This document shows, one piece after another, positions 46,117 to 59,346 of a DNA stretch of 64,000 nt. Each line of letters begins with the position of its first letter. The stretch's first letter is position 1. Both the position numbers and the translations under genes were made by a program. The DNA comes from Prauserella salsuginis (GTDB lineage Bacteria > Actinomycetota > Actinomycetes > Mycobacteriales > Pseudonocardiaceae): positions 186,001-250,000 of the forward strand of contig NZ_JANBBF010000011.1 in assembly GCF_024648885.1 (NCBI RefSeq), in the 5' to 3' direction. The notes beneath the pieces were generated by a model. That model saw only the letters and a program-made list of their open reading frames with translations. It made no database searches and was not told the origin of the DNA.

Positions 46117-46940
46117 CCGAGACGTTCGACTGGCGTGGCCGTGCCGTCCGCTGGGCCTCGCGCGGTAGCGGCCCGCCCGTCGTGTTCTGCCACGGCACGC
46201 CGTGGTCGTCTCGGTTGTGGGAACCCTTCGCCGATGCCCTGTCGGCCGAGTTCACCGTCTACCTGTGGGACATGCCGGGCTACGGGGCGTCGTCGAAACT
46301 CCCCGAACACGCCGTGTCGCTCGACGTCCAGGGCGAGCTGCTCGCCGAGCTGCTCGAGCACTGGAACCTCGACCGGCCCCACCTGGTCGCCCATGACTAC
46401 GGCGGCGCCGTGTCCCTGCGGGCACACCTGTTGCACGGCTGCGCCTACGCCTCCCTGGCGCTCGTCGACGTCGTCGCGCTGGCCCCCTGGGGATCGGAGT
46501 TCTTCCGGCAGGTGCGCGAGACCCCGGACGCGTTCACGACACTCACCCCGGACATCCACGAAAGCCTCGTACGCACCTACATCAGCGGGGCGAGCCACCG
46601 CGGACTGCGCGAAGCCGATCTCGCCGCGCTCGTCGCACCGTGGCTCGGCGAGGTCGGGCAGCGGGCGTTCTACCGGCAGATGGCCGAAGCCGACCAGGCC
46701 TACACCGACGCGGTGCAGCCCCGGTACGGCGAACTCGACCTGCCCGTGCTCGTCGTCTGGGGCCGCGAGGACACGTGGATCCCGGTCGACCGTGCCCACC
46801 GGCTCGCCGCGACCATCCCGGGCGCCGAACTGGAGCTCATCGACGACGCGGGCCACCTGATCCAACTCGACCAGCCCGCGCGGCTGGCCACTCGGCTGCA
46901 CCGGTGGCTCACCGCGCAGGCGTCCAACAGGGGAACGTGA
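46107..46940 (+). CDS. Alpha/beta hydrolase coupled to mftR
   Basis: 277 residues. Oxyanion motif CHGTPWSS, nucleophile elbow AHDYGGAVSL (Asp in place of Ser, as in haloalkane dehalogenases and epoxide hydrolases), acid in WGREDTWIP and catalytic His in DAGHLIQLD. Overlaps mftR by 10 bases, so it is translated from the same message and may be part of the mycofactocin regulon. Substrate unknown. Confidence 0.82.
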   Translation: MQLTETFDWRGRAVRWASRGSGPPVVFCHGTPWSSRLWEPFADALSAEFTVYLWDMPGYGASSKLPEHAVSLDVQGELLAELLEHWNLDRPHLVAHDYGGAVSLRAHLLHGCAYASLALVDVVALAPWGSEFFRQVRETPDAFTTLTPDIHESLVRTYISGASHRGLREADLAALVAPWLGEVGQRAFYRQMAEADQAYTDAVQPRYGELDLPVLVVWGREDTWIPVDRAHRLAATIPGAELELIDDAGHLIQLDQPARLATRLHRWLTAQASNRGT

Positions 46941-47060
46941 CGGTCGCGGGCGCCGCCGGGGCCGGCCGAGGCCGGATCCGCGACATATCGGTCGAACGGT
47001 CACGATTCTCCCCGTTCACCCAGTAGCAGCGGCAAGATCGTCTCGATGTCGGCAGCCGGT

Positions 47061-47077
47061 CCTGTTGTACGAACAGG
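47061..47077. promoter_or_regulatory. Short palindrome before the phosphoesterase gene
   Basis: CCTGTT-GTACG-AACAGG, 8 bases before ATG 47086. Could be an operator, but also the only candidate region for the ribosome site. Weak. Confidence 0.3.
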
Positions 47078-47085
47078 CTGACCGC

Positions 47086-48921
47086 ATGGCCGTACAACGC
47101 ACTCCCCGGACCCGTCCCCGTAGCCCCCGACTCCGCGTGCTGCTGGCCGCGCTCACCGGTGCGGTCCTGCTGGCCCAGCCCGGCCTCGCCGCGGCGGGCA
47201 ACCCCGCGCCGGAAGCCGCCCGGCCCGGCGGCCCTGCGCACGCCGAGCCGAAGCCTGGCGACCCGGGCACGACCACCTTCGACGTCTTCAGCGACATCCA
47301 GGGTCACATCGACGACTGGGACGCGGTGCTCACCGACGCCGAGCGGGCCGCACCCGGATCCGCCGCCACGGTGATCAACGGCGACATCGTCGACCGCGGC
47401 TACGCCGACGAGTACGCCGAGGTTCGAGAGGTCATGGACGCGCACGATCGCAACCAGCCGTTGCTGACCTCGTTCGGCAACCACGAGGCGTACGCGCCCG
47501 CCTGGTGCGACCAGCAGACGCTGTGCCAACCGAGCTGGCCCAACGGCTTCGTTCCCGAGGACCTTTACGGCACCTACTTCGACTTCGCCGGAACCGACAA
47601 GGTCTACGGCGAACGCGTCGTGAACGGTGTCCCGCTGATCGGCATCGGCCCGGACGAGCTGATGTGGTGGGAGGACCCGAACCTCGACGATCACGTCCAC
47701 ATCGGTTCGGAGCAGCTGGAGTGGTTCCGGGACCGGGTGGAAACCCACGGCCGCACCGGCAAGCCGTTCTTCGTCTTCACGCACTATCCGCTGTCGGACA
47801 CCGTGACCCAGTCGGACGGTGACGCGGGCCGCTACCACCTGATGGAAGAAGAGATCCGCGAGATCCTCGGCGACTATCCGCAGGCCGTGCTCTTCTCCTC
47901 CCACACCCACGCCGACATCGGCCGGGACTGGTGGGCCTCGCGGGTCCGCGTCCCCGGTGGTCACCCGGACGGCTTCACGGCTGTGGACACCGGTGCGGTG
48001 CTGAACCGGCAGTACATCCAGGTCACGACAGGCCCTGCCGGTGCCGTCGTCCGCGCGCGTGATGCGCGGGGCGGCAGCGTGATCAATCAGTTGACCGTGC
48101 CGAAGGCCGACCGGGGAGTCGGGCGCACGACGCTCACGCTGGACACGCCGGTCGAGGCCGCGGCCCCGGGACGGTCAGTGGACGTCACGGCGACGGTGGC
48201 CCGGCTCGGCAACGGCGCCATCGGCGGCGCGACCATCGAACTCGACCTGCCGGACGGTTGGGCGACCGACGCGGACACGACGCGCTCCGTCGGTCCCGTC
48301 AAGCCGGGACAGCGGGAGCGGCTGACCTGGACGCTGCGGGCGCCGAACGCCTTCGCGGACGAGGCGATCGGTGTCGTCGCACGTGACCGGGCCGGCCGGG
48401 AGATCGCCAGGGCCTCCCGGAACGTGGCGGTCGCCGCGGCCCCGAGTGGCGAGACACGCCTCTCCGATCTGCCGCTGCTCGCCGAGACCAACACCCACGG
48501 CCCCGTCGAACGTGACCGCACCAACGGCGGCCCGGCACCGGCCGACCGCGGAGCGATCACGATCGACGGCACGACCTACGAGCACGGAATCGGCATGCTC
48601 GCCCCTGCCTCGGCGACGTTCTACTCGGGCGGCCGGTGTTCGCGGCTGACCGCGCTGGCCGGGCTGGACGACAACATCCCGCAGGGATCGCAGCGGAGGC
48701 CGTACCCGGACGGCGACGCCGGGGACGTCGTGTTCGTCGTCCAGGCCGACGGCACGGAGATCTACCGCAGCGGCGTGGTCCGGCAGGGAGACCCGGCGGT
48801 GGCGGTCGATGCGGCGATCGACGGTGCCGACACCGTGCGGCTGATCGCCGAGGACGCCGACGGCACCTCGACCGGGGACTACGCCGACTGGGGTGACGCG
48901 ACTCTGACCTGCGCAGGCTGA
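47086..48921 (+). CDS. Secreted metallophosphoesterase with NPCBM domain
   Basis: 611 residues. Basic start and hydrophobic signal peptide (LRVLLAALTGAVLLAQPGLA). Calcineurin-like phosphoesterase (about 60-330) with metal motifs DVFSDIQGH, NGDIVDRGY, GNHEA, FTHYPLS and SSHTHADIG. Then a NEW3-like beta domain (about 340-450) and a C-terminal NPCBM-like domain (about 470-611, EHGIGMLAPASATFY), a module otherwise typical of glycosidases that helps carbohydrate binding. This points to a cell-wall or extracellular glycan/phosphate substrate. ATG 47086; a TTG at 47065 is possible. Confidence 0.87.
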   Translation: MAVQRTPRTRPRSPRLRVLLAALTGAVLLAQPGLAAAGNPAPEAARPGGPAHAEPKPGDPGTTTFDVFSDIQGHIDDWDAVLTDAERAAPGSAATVINGDIVDRGYADEYAEVREVMDAHDRNQPLLTSFGNHEAYAPAWCDQQTLCQPSWPNGFVPEDLYGTYFDFAGTDKVYGERVVNGVPLIGIGPDELMWWEDPNLDDHVHIGSEQLEWFRDRVETHGRTGKPFFVFTHYPLSDTVTQSDGDAGRYHLMEEEIREILGDYPQAVLFSSHTHADIGRDWWASRVRVPGGHPDGFTAVDTGAVLNRQYIQVTTGPAGAVVRARDARGGSVINQLTVPKADRGVGRTTLTLDTPVEAAAPGRSVDVTATVARLGNGAIGGATIELDLPDGWATDADTTRSVGPVKPGQRERLTWTLRAPNAFADEAIGVVARDRAGREIARASRNVAVAAAPSGETRLSDLPLLAETNTHGPVERDRTNGGPAPADRGAITIDGTTYEHGIGMLAPASATFYSGGRCSRLTALAGLDDNIPQGSQRRPYPDGDAGDVVFVVQADGTEIYRSGVVRQGDPAVAVDAAIDGADTVRLIAEDADGTSTGDYADWGDATLTCAG

Positions 48922-48986
48922 GTCGCGACCGGCCGAGCTACGCCGGCCCGAGCCGGAACGCGCGGCCCACCACGAGGGATCGGTGA

Positions 48987-49036
48987 TCCGGCCCGGTTGT
49001 CCCTGCTGTGACAGCAGCGACGGAAACCGGGCCGGA
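48987..49036. terminator. Bidirectional hairpin between phosphoesterase and greA-like gene
   Basis: Perfect 12-bp outer stem TCCGGCCCGGTT/AACCGGGCCGGA (48987-48998 with 49025-49036) enclosing an inner stem CTGCTG-TGA-CAGCAG. The genes on both sides converge here. Confidence 0.8.
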
Positions 49037-49069
49037 CCGCCCGGTACCGGCGGTTCACCGCGTAGGTCG

Positions 49070-49534
49070 TCACTCGGGGGGTGTGAGCTCGACGATCTCC
49101 GCCGACACCTGACCACCGGGCGTGCGATAGGTGATCGTGTCGCCCTTCGCATGACCGGCGATGGCGCGGCCGAGCGGGCTGTCGGCGGTCAGGCTGGACA
49201 GCTCGTCGTCCGCCTCAGCCGTGAACCCGACCACGAACAGATCCTCGGTGTCCCCGTCCTCGAACTTCAGCGTCACCCGCGTGCCCGACGGCAACAGCCC
49301 CTCGTTCTGCTCGGCGGTCGGGCCGCCGTGCAGCAGATCCGTGATCTCGGCGATCCGCCGGTCGAGCTTCGACACCGACTCGGCGCGCTCCAGCAGGTCC
49401 GCCTGATCGGCACTGTCGCCCAGCGGATCCTCGCCCAGCCGTGGAGCCAGGGACTCGCGCTGCTGCCGTAGCGCATCCAGTTCCTGCTGGAGGCGCTCAC
49501 GGGTCTTGGCGCTCAAGCCTCCGGTCGACGTCAT
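49070..49534 (-). CDS. greA: GreA/GreB-family transcription elongation factor
   Basis: 154 residues. N-terminal coiled coil with an acidic tip GDSADQAD (the canonical GreA tip is GDLSENAE, so the two key acidic residues are Asp and Asp) and a C-terminal FKBP-like domain (GTRVTLKFEDGDTEDLFVVG, SPLGRAIAGHAKGD). Rescues backtracked RNA polymerase by stimulating transcript cleavage. ATG 49534 with GGGAGG upstream. Divergent enough that it could be a paralogue of the main GreA. Confidence 0.85.
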   Translation of the reverse strand: MTSTGGLSAKTRERLQQELDALRQQRESLAPRLGEDPLGDSADQADLLERAESVSKLDRRIAEITDLLHGGPTAEQNEGLLPSGTRVTLKFEDGDTEDLFVVGFTAEADDELSSLTADSPLGRAIAGHAKGDTITYRTPGGQVSAEIVELTPPE

Positions 49535-49681
49535 CCGGTCCTCCCTCACGTGATCCGACGACGTTCGCGCCGCGATCTACGACATTGTCGACGTTGTGTG
49601 CTCACCTCGCCACGTGTTACCCGGCACGGGCCGTGTTCACCGAGGTCACGTGAGGGAGAACCGAATGAACGGCCGGGCCTG

Positions 49682-52087
<2,406 letters not shown>

Positions 52088-52129
52088 TGTGCCCTGCCGG
52101 TCCGGCCGGATTCGGGGGAGGATCTCCCC

Positions 52130-53803
52130 ATGGCCGAACATGACGTGAAACCTCGCAGCCGCGAGGTGACCGATGGGATGGAACGTGCGGCCGCTCGCGG
52201 GATGCTCCGAGCGGTCGGCATGGACGACGAGGACTTCGCGAAGCCGCAGATCGGGATCGCGTCGTCGTGGAACGAGATCACCCCGTGCAACCTGTCCTTG
52301 GACCGGCTGGCCGAGGCGAGCAAACAGGGTGTGCACGGCGGCGGAGGGTTCCCGATGGAGTTCGGCACCATCTCGGTGTCGGACGGTATCTCGATGGGCC
52401 ACGAGGGGATGCACTTCTCGCTCGTGTCGCGAGAGGTCATCGCCGACTCGGTGGAGACGGTGATGGAGGCCGAACGCCTCGACGGGGCCGTGCTGCTCGC
52501 CGGGTGCGACAAGAGCCTGCCCGGGATGCTCATGGCCGCTGCGCGCCTCGACGTGGCGTCGGTGTTCCTCTACGCGGGCTCGATCCTGCCCGGCAGTGTC
52601 GACGGCCGCGAGGTGACGATCATCGACGCGTTCGAGGCAGTGGGTGCCTGTGCGCGCGGGCTGATCACTCGGGAGGAGGTCGACAAGGTCGAACGCGCCA
52701 TCTGCCCCGGTGAGGGTGCGTGCGGCGGCATGTACACGGCGAACACGATGGCGTGTGCCGCCGAGGCACTGGGCATGTCGCTGCCGGGCTCGGCCAGTCC
52801 GCCCTCGGTGGACCGCCGCCGCGACCGGTTCGCCAGGGCCGGCGGTGAGGCCGTCGTCGGGCTGCTGGCGAAGGGCATCACCGCTCGCGACATCCTCACC
52901 CGCGAGGCGTTCGAGAACGCGATCGCGGTGGTCATGGCACTCGGCGGGTCGACGAACGCGGTGCTGCACCTGCTGGCCATCGCGAGCGAGGCCGAGGTGG
53001 AACTGACCCTCGACGACTTCTCCCGGATCGGTGACCGGGTGCCGCACCTGGCCGACGTGAAACCGTTCGGGCGGCACGTGATGACCGCTGTCGACCGGGT
53101 CGGCGGCGTGCCCGTCGTGATGAAGGCGCTGCTCGACGCGGGTCTGCTGCACGGCGACTGTCTCACGGTCACCGGCAAGACAGTGGCCGAGAACCTCGCC
53201 GAGCTGGCGCCGCCCGAACTGGACGGCGACGTGATCCGCAAGCTCAACGAACCCATCCACCCGACGGGCGGGCTGACGATCCTGCACGGCAGCCTCGCTC
53301 CCGAGGGCGCGGTCGTGAAGAGCGCGGGCTTCGACTCGGCCCGGTTCGAGGGCACGGCGAGGGTGTTCGACGGCGAACAGGCCGCCATGGACGCACTCGG
53401 CTCGTTGCAGCCCGGCGATGTCGTGGTGATCCGCGGCGAGGGCCCGCGCGGCGGGCCCGGGATGCGCGAGATGCTCGCGGTGACCGGTGCGATCAAGGGC
53501 GCGGGGCTCGGCAAGGACGTGCTGCTGCTCACCGACGGCCGGTTCTCGGGCGGCACCACCGGCCTGTGCATCGGGCACGTGGCACCGGAGGCCGCGCACG
53601 GCGGGCCCATCGCGTTCGTCCGGGACGGTGACCCGATCACCCTCGACATGGAGCGGCGCGTACTCGATGTCGGCGTGAGCGACGAGGAACTGGCAAGCAG
53701 GGCGGAGGGCTGGGAGATGCCCCCGGTGCCGCGCAGGACCGGCGTGCTCGCCAAGTACGCGAAAACGGTGGGCACGGCGGCGAAGGGAGCCGTCTGCTCC
53801 TGA
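52130..53803 (+). CDS. ilvD: Dihydroxy-acid dehydratase IlvD
   Basis: 557 residues. Iron-sulfur dehydratase of valine/isoleucine synthesis, forming 2-keto acids from 2,3-dihydroxy acids. Cluster cysteines in [21 protein letters not shown] and [16 protein letters not shown], and the C-terminal [11 protein letters not shown] loop. Full length. ATG 52130. A hexanucleotide array begins 8 bases after the stop. Confidence 0.96.
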   Translation: MAEHDVKPRSREVTDGMERAAARGMLRAVGMDDEDFAKPQIGIASSWNEITPCNLSLDRLAEASKQGVHGGGGFPMEFGTISVSDGISMGHEGMHFSLVSREVIADSVETVMEAERLDGAVLLAGCDKSLPGMLMAAARLDVASVFLYAGSILPGSVDGREVTIIDAFEAVGACARGLITREEVDKVERAICPGEGACGGMYTANTMACAAEALGMSLPGSASPPSVDRRRDRFARAGGEAVVGLLAKGITARDILTREAFENAIAVVMALGGSTNAVLHLLAIASEAEVELTLDDFSRIGDRVPHLADVKPFGRHVMTAVDRVGGVPVVMKALLDAGLLHGDCLTVTGKTVAENLAELAPPELDGDVIRKLNEPIHPTGGLTILHGSLAPEGAVVKSAGFDSARFEGTARVFDGEQAAMDALGSLQPGDVVVIRGEGPRGGPGMREMLAVTGAIKGAGLGKDVLLLTDGRFSGGTTGLCIGHVAPEAAHGGPIAFVRDGDPITLDMERRVLDVGVSDEELASRAEGWEMPPVPRRTGVLAKYAKTVGTAAKGAVCS

Positions 53804-53808
53804 GGCCT

Positions 53809-53908
<100 letters not shown>

Positions 53909-54026
53909 CGGGCTCTGCCATCGCGGCCGCGGTGGCTCCGTCGAGGCTCGGAGCCGGTGCGGTGGCCGCCTCCGCACCGGCACTGGGCCGTAGGCCCGCC
54001 CGTGTGCGGCGACCGTGCCGGGCACC

Positions 54027-54063
54027 GTGGGTGCATGACGGGCCAGGCCTGTCATGCACCCAC
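54027..54063. terminator. Hairpin between ilvD and cobN
   Basis: Perfect 13-bp stem GTGGGTGCATGAC/GTCATGCACCCAC with an 11-base loop. Convergent genes on both sides; probably bidirectional. Confidence 0.8.
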
Positions 54064-54074
54064 GGGCGAGGACG

Positions 54075-57000
54075 TCACCTGTCTTCCAGGTCGCCCTCGA
54101 TCCGGAGGTAGACCTCCTGCATGGCCGACATCAGTTCCGGGTCCGGCTCGGCCCACAGGCCTCGATCGGCCGCCTCGTTCAGCCGCTCGATGATGCCGCG
54201 CAGCGCCCACGGATTGGCCTGTGCCAGGAAGTCCTGGTTCTCCTTGTCGAGCACGTACGACTCGGTGAGCTTCTCGTACATCCAGTCGTCGACCACGCCG
54301 GCTGTGGCGTCGTAGCCGAACAGGTAGTCCACCGTCGCGGCCTGCTCGAACGCGCCCTTGTAGCCGTGCCGCCGCATCGCCGCCAACCAGCGGGGGTTGA
54401 CGACGCGGGCACGGAACACCCGGGTCGTCTCCTCGGACAGCGACCGGGTGCGGACCGCGTCCGGACTGGTGCTGTCCCCGATGTACGAGCGTGGCGCACT
54501 GCCGGTCAGTGCGCGTACCGCGGCGATCATCCCGCCGTGGTACTGGAAGTAGTCGTCCGAGTCGGCGATGTCGTGTTCGCGGGTGTCGGTGTTCTTGGCA
54601 GCCACCGCGATCCGCCGGTACGAACTCTCCATGTCCTGGCGCGCTTCGGCGCCGTCCAGACCGCGGCCGTAGGCGTAGCCGCCCCACACGGCGTAGACCT
54701 CCGCCAGGTCGGAGTCGTCACGCCAGTTGCCCGAATCGATCAGCGGCAGCAGACCGGCACCGTACGAACCCGGCTTCGAGCCGAAGATCCGGGTCGTGGC
54801 ACGGCGTTCATCGCCGTGGTCGGCCACGTCCGCGCGCACGTGGGCGCGGACGAAGTTCTGCGTCTCCGGCTCGTCCAGCGTCGCCACGAGGCGGACCGCG
54901 TCGTCGAGCAGGTTCACCACGTGCGGGAACGCGTCGCGGAAGAACCCGCTGATGCGCACCGTGACGTCGATCCGCGGCCTGCCCAGCTCGTCGAGCGGGA
55001 TCGGCTCGATACCCGTGACCCGGCGCGAGGCCTCGTCCCACACCGGCCGGACACCCAGCAGCGCGAGCACCTCGGCGGCGTCGTCGCCGGAGGTGCGCAT
55101 CGCCGACGTACCCCACACCGACAGCCCCACCGAGCGGGGGAACTCGTCGTCGTTGTCGGCCCGGTAGCGCTTCAGCAGGGAATCGGCGAGCGATTGGCCC
55201 GTCTCCCACGCCAGTCTGCTCGGGATCGCCTTCGGGTCGACGGTGTAGAAGTTGCGACCGGTCGGCAGCACGTTGATCAGCCCGCGCAGGGGTGAGCCGC
55301 TCGGACCCGCCGGGATGTACCCGCCGTCGAGCGCGTGCAGGATCGCGTCGAGTTCGCCGCTCGTGCCCGCGAGTCGCGGCACGACCTCATCGGCCGCGAA
55401 CCGCAACACCGAGGCCACGTCCGCCCGCACGTCCGTGTCCACGGCGGCGCAGACCTCGTCGACGGCGCCGGGCGACCAGTCGCGCTGCTCCATCGCGTCG
55501 ACCAGTTCGTGAGCGGTGGCCTCGATGCGGTCCACATCGGACTTCGGTGCGTCCTCGCTGAGCCCGAGTGCGGTACGCAGTCCCGGCACCGCGGCCTGGG
55601 TGCCGCCCCACATCTGATTCGCCCGCAGCATCGCCAGCACGAGGTTGACGCGCGCCTCGCCCGCCGGAGCCTCACCGAGGATGTGCAGCCCGTCGCGGAT
55701 CTGCGCGTCCTTGACCTCGCACAACCAGCCGTCGACGTGCAGCAGCATGTCGTCGAACTCCGCGTCGTGCGGCCGCTCCTCGAGACCGAGGTCGTGGTCG
55801 AGCTTGGCCGCCTGCATCAGCGTCCAGATCTGCTGCCGGATCGCGGGCAGTTTGGCCGGGTCCATCGCCGAGATGTTGGCGTGCTCGTCGAGAAGCTGTT
55901 CCAGCTTGGCGATGTCGCCGTAGCTCTCGGCGCGCGCCATCGGCGGTACGAGGTGGTCGATGATCGTGGCGTGCGCCCTGCGCTTCGCCTGTGCGCCCTC
56001 ACCGGGGTCGTTGATGAGGAAGGGGTAGATCATCGGCAGGTTGCCGAGGACGGCGTCCGGTGCGCACGCCGAGGACAACCCGGCGGTCTTACCGGGCAGC
56101 CACTCCAGCGAACCGTGTTTGCCCAGGTGCACCACCGCGTGGGCGCCGAATTCCTCCTCCAGCCAGCGGTAGGTGGCCAGATAGTGGTGGCTCGGCGGCA
56201 GATCCGGATTGTGGTAGATCGCGACCGGGTTCTCGCCGAAGCCGCGCGGTGGCTGGATCATCAGGATGACGTTGCCCGCCTGCAGCGACGCCAGCACGAT
56301 GTCGCCGTCCTCGCCACCGTCGACGTAGAGCTCGCCCGGAGGCGGGCCCCAGTGCTCGATCATCCCCTCGCGCAGTTGCTGCGGCAGCTGGTCGAACCAC
56401 TCCCGGTAGCGCGCGGCGGGCACTCGGATCGGGTTGCCCGCGAGTTGCTCCTCGGTGAGCCACTCCGGGTCCTGGCCGCCGGCCTCGATCAGCGCGTGGA
56501 TCAGTGCGTCGCCGTCGGGCTGATCCGTACCGGTCGGATCGACGCCCGGGAACGCGTCCGGTCCCAGATCGTATCCCTGGGTGCGCATCCGGCGGAGCAG
56601 TTCGACGGCCGAGGCGGGTGTGTCCAGCCCGACCGCGTTGCCGACGCGCGAGTGCTTCGTCGGGTACGCCGACAGCATGAGCGCGATCTTGCGGTCGGCG
56701 GCGGGTGTGTGGCGAAGGCGGGCGTGTGCCAGCGCGATGCGAGCGACCCGCGACGCGCGTTCGGCGTCCGGCACGTAGTGGGGCAGACCGTCCTCGTCTA
56801 GTTCCTTGAACGAGAACGGCACGGTGATGAGCCTGCCGTCGAACTCCGGTACGGCCATCTGGTTGCCCGCGTCCATGGGGGACAGGCCCTCGTCGTTGTC
56901 GAGCCACGTGTCCCGATCGCTGGTCAGGCACATCGCCTGCAACGTCGGGACGTCGAGCGCGGCGAGTTCGGCCACGTCCCACGACTCGTCGTCGCCGCCG

Positions 57001-57674
57001 GCGCCCGCCTCGGACGGCCGGGTGCCGCCTGCGGCCAGTACGGTCACCAGCAGCGCATCGGCGCGCTCGAGCTCGGCCATCATCTCCGGTTCGCGCGAGC
57101 GCAGCGACGCGCAGTATATCGGCAGCGGCCGCCCGCCGGCGGCCTCGACCTGATCGGCCAGCGTGTGCACGAACGCGGTGTTGCCGGACAGGTGGTGCGC
57201 GCGGTAGTAGAGGATCGCGACGACGGGACCGTCGGCCGGGCCGCTCGAGGTCCGCGGCAGCACGCCCCACGAGGGCTGTTCGGCGGGAGGTTCGAACCCG
57301 TCGCCGGTCAGCAGCAGCGTGTCGGACAGAAAACGGTGCAGCTGCGCCAGGTTCTCCGGTCCGCCGTGGGCGAGATACGTGTGCGCCTGGGTCGCGGTGC
57401 CGACGGGGACCGTCGACAGGGCCATCAGCTCCGCGTCCGGCGCCTGTTCGCCGCCGAGCACCACCACGTGCGCACCGCTCTCGCGCACGATGCGGAGTCC
57501 CTCGGCCCACGTGCGCTCGGTGCCGAGGATGCGCACGACGACGATCGGCGCGCCGTCGAGCAGCCCTGGCAGCTCCTCGAGATCGAGGCGGGCGGGGTTG
57601 GCAAGGCGATAGTCGGCGCCGCTCGAGCGCGCACTCAACAGGTCGGTGTCCGACGTGGACAGCAGCAAGATCAC
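54075..57674 (-). CDS. cobN: CobN, cobaltochelatase large subunit
   Basis: 1199 residues. ATP-dependent insertion of cobalt into hydrogenobyrinate a,c-diamide in aerobic B12 synthesis, with CobS and CobT-type partners. Signatures: [62 protein letters not shown] (shown in part elsewhere as the central active region) and the C-terminal [22 protein letters not shown] 57674 has GAGGAGG 7 bases upstream; a start at 57698 is possible. Divergent from cobG. Mg-chelatase BchH is a relative, but context favours CobN. Confidence 0.95.
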   Translation of the reverse strand: MILLLSTSDTDLLSARSSGADYRLANPARLDLEELPGLLDGAPIVVVRILGTERTWAEGLRIVRESGAHVVVLGGEQAPDAELMALSTVPVGTATQAHTYLAHGGPENLAQLHRFLSDTLLLTGDGFEPPAEQPSWGVLPRTSSGPADGPVVAILYYRAHHLSGNTAFVHTLADQVEAAGGRPLPIYCASLRSREPEMMAELERADALLVTVLAAGGTRPSEAGAGGDDESWDVAELAALDVPTLQAMCLTSDRDTWLDNDEGLSPMDAGNQMAVPEFDGRLITVPFSFKELDEDGLPHYVPDAERASRVARIALAHARLRHTPAADRKIALMLSAYPTKHSRVGNAVGLDTPASAVELLRRMRTQGYDLGPDAFPGVDPTGTDQPDGDALIHALIEAGGQDPEWLTEEQLAGNPIRVPAARYREWFDQLPQQLREGMIEHWGPPPGELYVDGGEDGDIVLASLQAGNVILMIQPPRGFGENPVAIYHNPDLPPSHHYLATYRWLEEEFGAHAVVHLGKHGSLEWLPGKTAGLSSACAPDAVLGNLPMIYPFLINDPGEGAQAKRRAHATIIDHLVPPMARAESYGDIAKLEQLLDEHANISAMDPAKLPAIRQQIWTLMQAAKLDHDLGLEERPHDAEFDDMLLHVDGWLCEVKDAQIRDGLHILGEAPAGEARVNLVLAMLRANQMWGGTQAAVPGLRTALGLSEDAPKSDVDRIEATAHELVDAMEQRDWSPGAVDEVCAAVDTDVRADVASVLRFAADEVVPRLAGTSGELDAILHALDGGYIPAGPSGSPLRGLINVLPTGRNFYTVDPKAIPSRLAWETGQSLADSLLKRYRADNDDEFPRSVGLSVWGTSAMRTSGDDAAEVLALLGVRPVWDEASRRVTGIEPIPLDELGRPRIDVTVRISGFFRDAFPHVVNLLDDAVRLVATLDEPETQNFVRAHVRADVADHGDERRATTRIFGSKPGSYGAGLLPLIDSGNWRDDSDLAEVYAVWGGYAYGRGLDGAEARQDMESSYRRIAVAAKNTDTREHDIADSDDYFQYHGGMIAAVRALTGSAPRSYIGDSTSPDAVRTRSLSEETTRVFRARVVNPRWLAAMRRHGYKGAFEQAATVDYLFGYDATAGVVDDWMYEKLTESYVLDKENQDFLAQANPWALRGIIERLNEAADRGLWAEPDPELMSAMQEVYLRIEGDLEDR

Positions 57675-57995
57675 AGGTGGTTCCTCCTCGGCCGCCAACT
57701 CTCCGGGGGCAGCCGTGGCGAGTCAAGGTGACGTATTGCTCCGCAGTGCGCTGACCTGGGGGAGACGGCACGAAGGGTCCCTTCGTGCCACCCTGATCGG
57801 CGCACGCGGCTTTCGTTGGCAGCGCGCCGTTTCCCGCGCGGGGCCCCGCGGAGCCGGGACCAGCAGCGGCGTGGCCACCATGACCGCGAGCACAGCCGCC
57901 CCCGCCGTGGTGCTCCCGCCCCGCTGGGACCTGTCTCCTCCGCGCCCGAGCCACACGGGGCTGGCGCGGGCGGGACGGCTGCCTAGAGTGGGTCC
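57675..57995. other. 321-base divergent gap, cobN and cobG, with a perfect palindrome
   Basis: Contains GGCACGAAGGG-T-CCCTTCGTGCC at 57767-57789 (11-bp arms, 1-base centre). I looked for a cobalamin riboswitch (B12 box) on both strands and did not find a convincing one. No gene is seen; 57880-57995 is the cobG leader. Confidence 0.65.
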
Positions 57996-59294
57996 ATGGC
58001 CACGACCCCACCCGCCGCAGGCGGACCCGGCGGCGATCGCTGCGGTACCCGGCGCCCCGATGCCGAGCGCCCCGGTGCCGAGCGCCCCGGTGCCGTCCGG
58101 CTGCGTGCGGACGCGTGCCCCGGGGTGCTCGCGACACACGACGCCGCCGACGGTCCGCTCGCACGGGTCCGGCTGCCCGGCGGCGGGCTGTCACCGGCGC
58201 AGGCGCAGGCGATCGCGGCCTGCGCCACAGAGCTCGGTGACGGCGCGGTGCACCTCACCTCCCGCGGGAATCTGCAGCTGCGCGCGGTCAGTGACGTCGA
58301 CGCCCTCGTCGGCAGGTTCGCCGAGGCGGAGCTGCTGCCGTCGCCCGGCCACGAGCGCATCCGCAACATCCTGGGCTCGCCGCTGTCCGGCCTCGCTCGT
58401 CGGCGGGTGCCCGAGACCTCCGAGTCCGGTGGGGCCGGTGGCGCAGGGGACGCCGAACCGGGGAGGATCGCCGACGTCCGCCCGCTCGTGCGCGAACTCG
58501 ACGCGGTGGTGTGCGCCACACCCGAACTGACGGGGCTGCCCGGCCGGTTCCTGTTCGCCCTCGACGACGGCAGTGGTGACGTCGCGGCCGATGCGGACCT
58601 GTGCTGGCGCGCGACGGCGGCCGACACCGGTGCCGTGCTCGTGGCGGGTACCGACACGGGGCTGCGCGTGCCGGCGTCCCGTGCTGCGGCGGCGATGGTC
58701 GCGGGTGCGCAGGCCTTCGACGAGATCCGTGCCACGGCCTGGCGGATCCACGAGATCGACCCGTCACCCGTGGTGGCTGCGCTGCGCCCGTACGCGAGCG
58801 CCGACACCGAGCCCGTGCCGCAGCGGTTCGCCCCTCCTGCGCCGGTCGGCCCCGTCCCGGGGGTCCACGCCGTCGTCGCCGCACCGCGGTTCGGCCAGCT
58901 GTCCGCGGACACGCTGCGTCAGCTGGCCGGCCGCGCCGGTGACGGCCGCGCGCTCACCGTCACGCCGTGGCGCACCGTCGTGGTGCACGACACGTCACCC
59001 GGCGACCTCGCGGTGTTCCCGGACCTCGTCGTCGACCCGGCCGATCCGCTACTCGGGGTGAGTGCGTGTATCGGCGCGCCGCGGTGCGCGAAATCGCACG
59101 CCGACGTGCGCGCCGACGCGCTGGCACTCGCCCCCGACGGGATCAGCGCCCACTTCGCAGGGTGTTCGCGGCGGTGCGGGAGACCGGGCGGATCTCACAT
59201 CGACGTGGTCGCCGCGGAGGGCGGCTATCACGTCGGGGGTACGTTCGTCGGGCTCGACCGGGTCGCCGAGGCCCTGTCCGCGCCGAGCCGGTGA
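57996..59294 (+). CDS. cobG: CobG, precorrin-3B synthase
   Basis: 432 residues. Oxygen-dependent ring-contraction step of aerobic B12 synthesis, with siroheme-type [4Fe-4S] binding. Ferredoxin-like half domains (VRLPGGGLSPAQAQAIAACA, HLTSRGNLQLRAV) and cluster cysteines in ACIGAPRCAKSHAD and AGCSRRCGRPGG. N-terminus contains an internal repeat (PGAERPGA), a small DNA duplication. ATG 57996. First of four same-strand cob genes. Confidence 0.93.
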   Translation: MATTPPAAGGPGGDRCGTRRPDAERPGAERPGAVRLRADACPGVLATHDAADGPLARVRLPGGGLSPAQAQAIAACATELGDGAVHLTSRGNLQLRAVSDVDALVGRFAEAELLPSPGHERIRNILGSPLSGLARRRVPETSESGGAGGAGDAEPGRIADVRPLVRELDAVVCATPELTGLPGRFLFALDDGSGDVAADADLCWRATAADTGAVLVAGTDTGLRVPASRAAAAMVAGAQAFDEIRATAWRIHEIDPSPVVAALRPYASADTEPVPQRFAPPAPVGPVPGVHAVVAAPRFGQLSADTLRQLAGRAGDGRALTVTPWRTVVVHDTSPGDLAVFPDLVVDPADPLLGVSACIGAPRCAKSHADVRADALALAPDGISAHFAGCSRRCGRPGGSHIDVVAAEGGYHVGGTFVGLDRVAEALSAPSR

Positions 59295-59346
59295 CGATCT
59301 CGCCGGGGCGCGTGACCATCCGACCGCACGACACGGAAGGACAGCA

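Noticed and set aside
57675-57995. Cobalamin riboswitch before cobN or cobG
   Set aside because: GTCAGCGCACTG on the minus strand near 57750 faintly resembles a B12 box, but the core and surrounding helices are not evident by eye.
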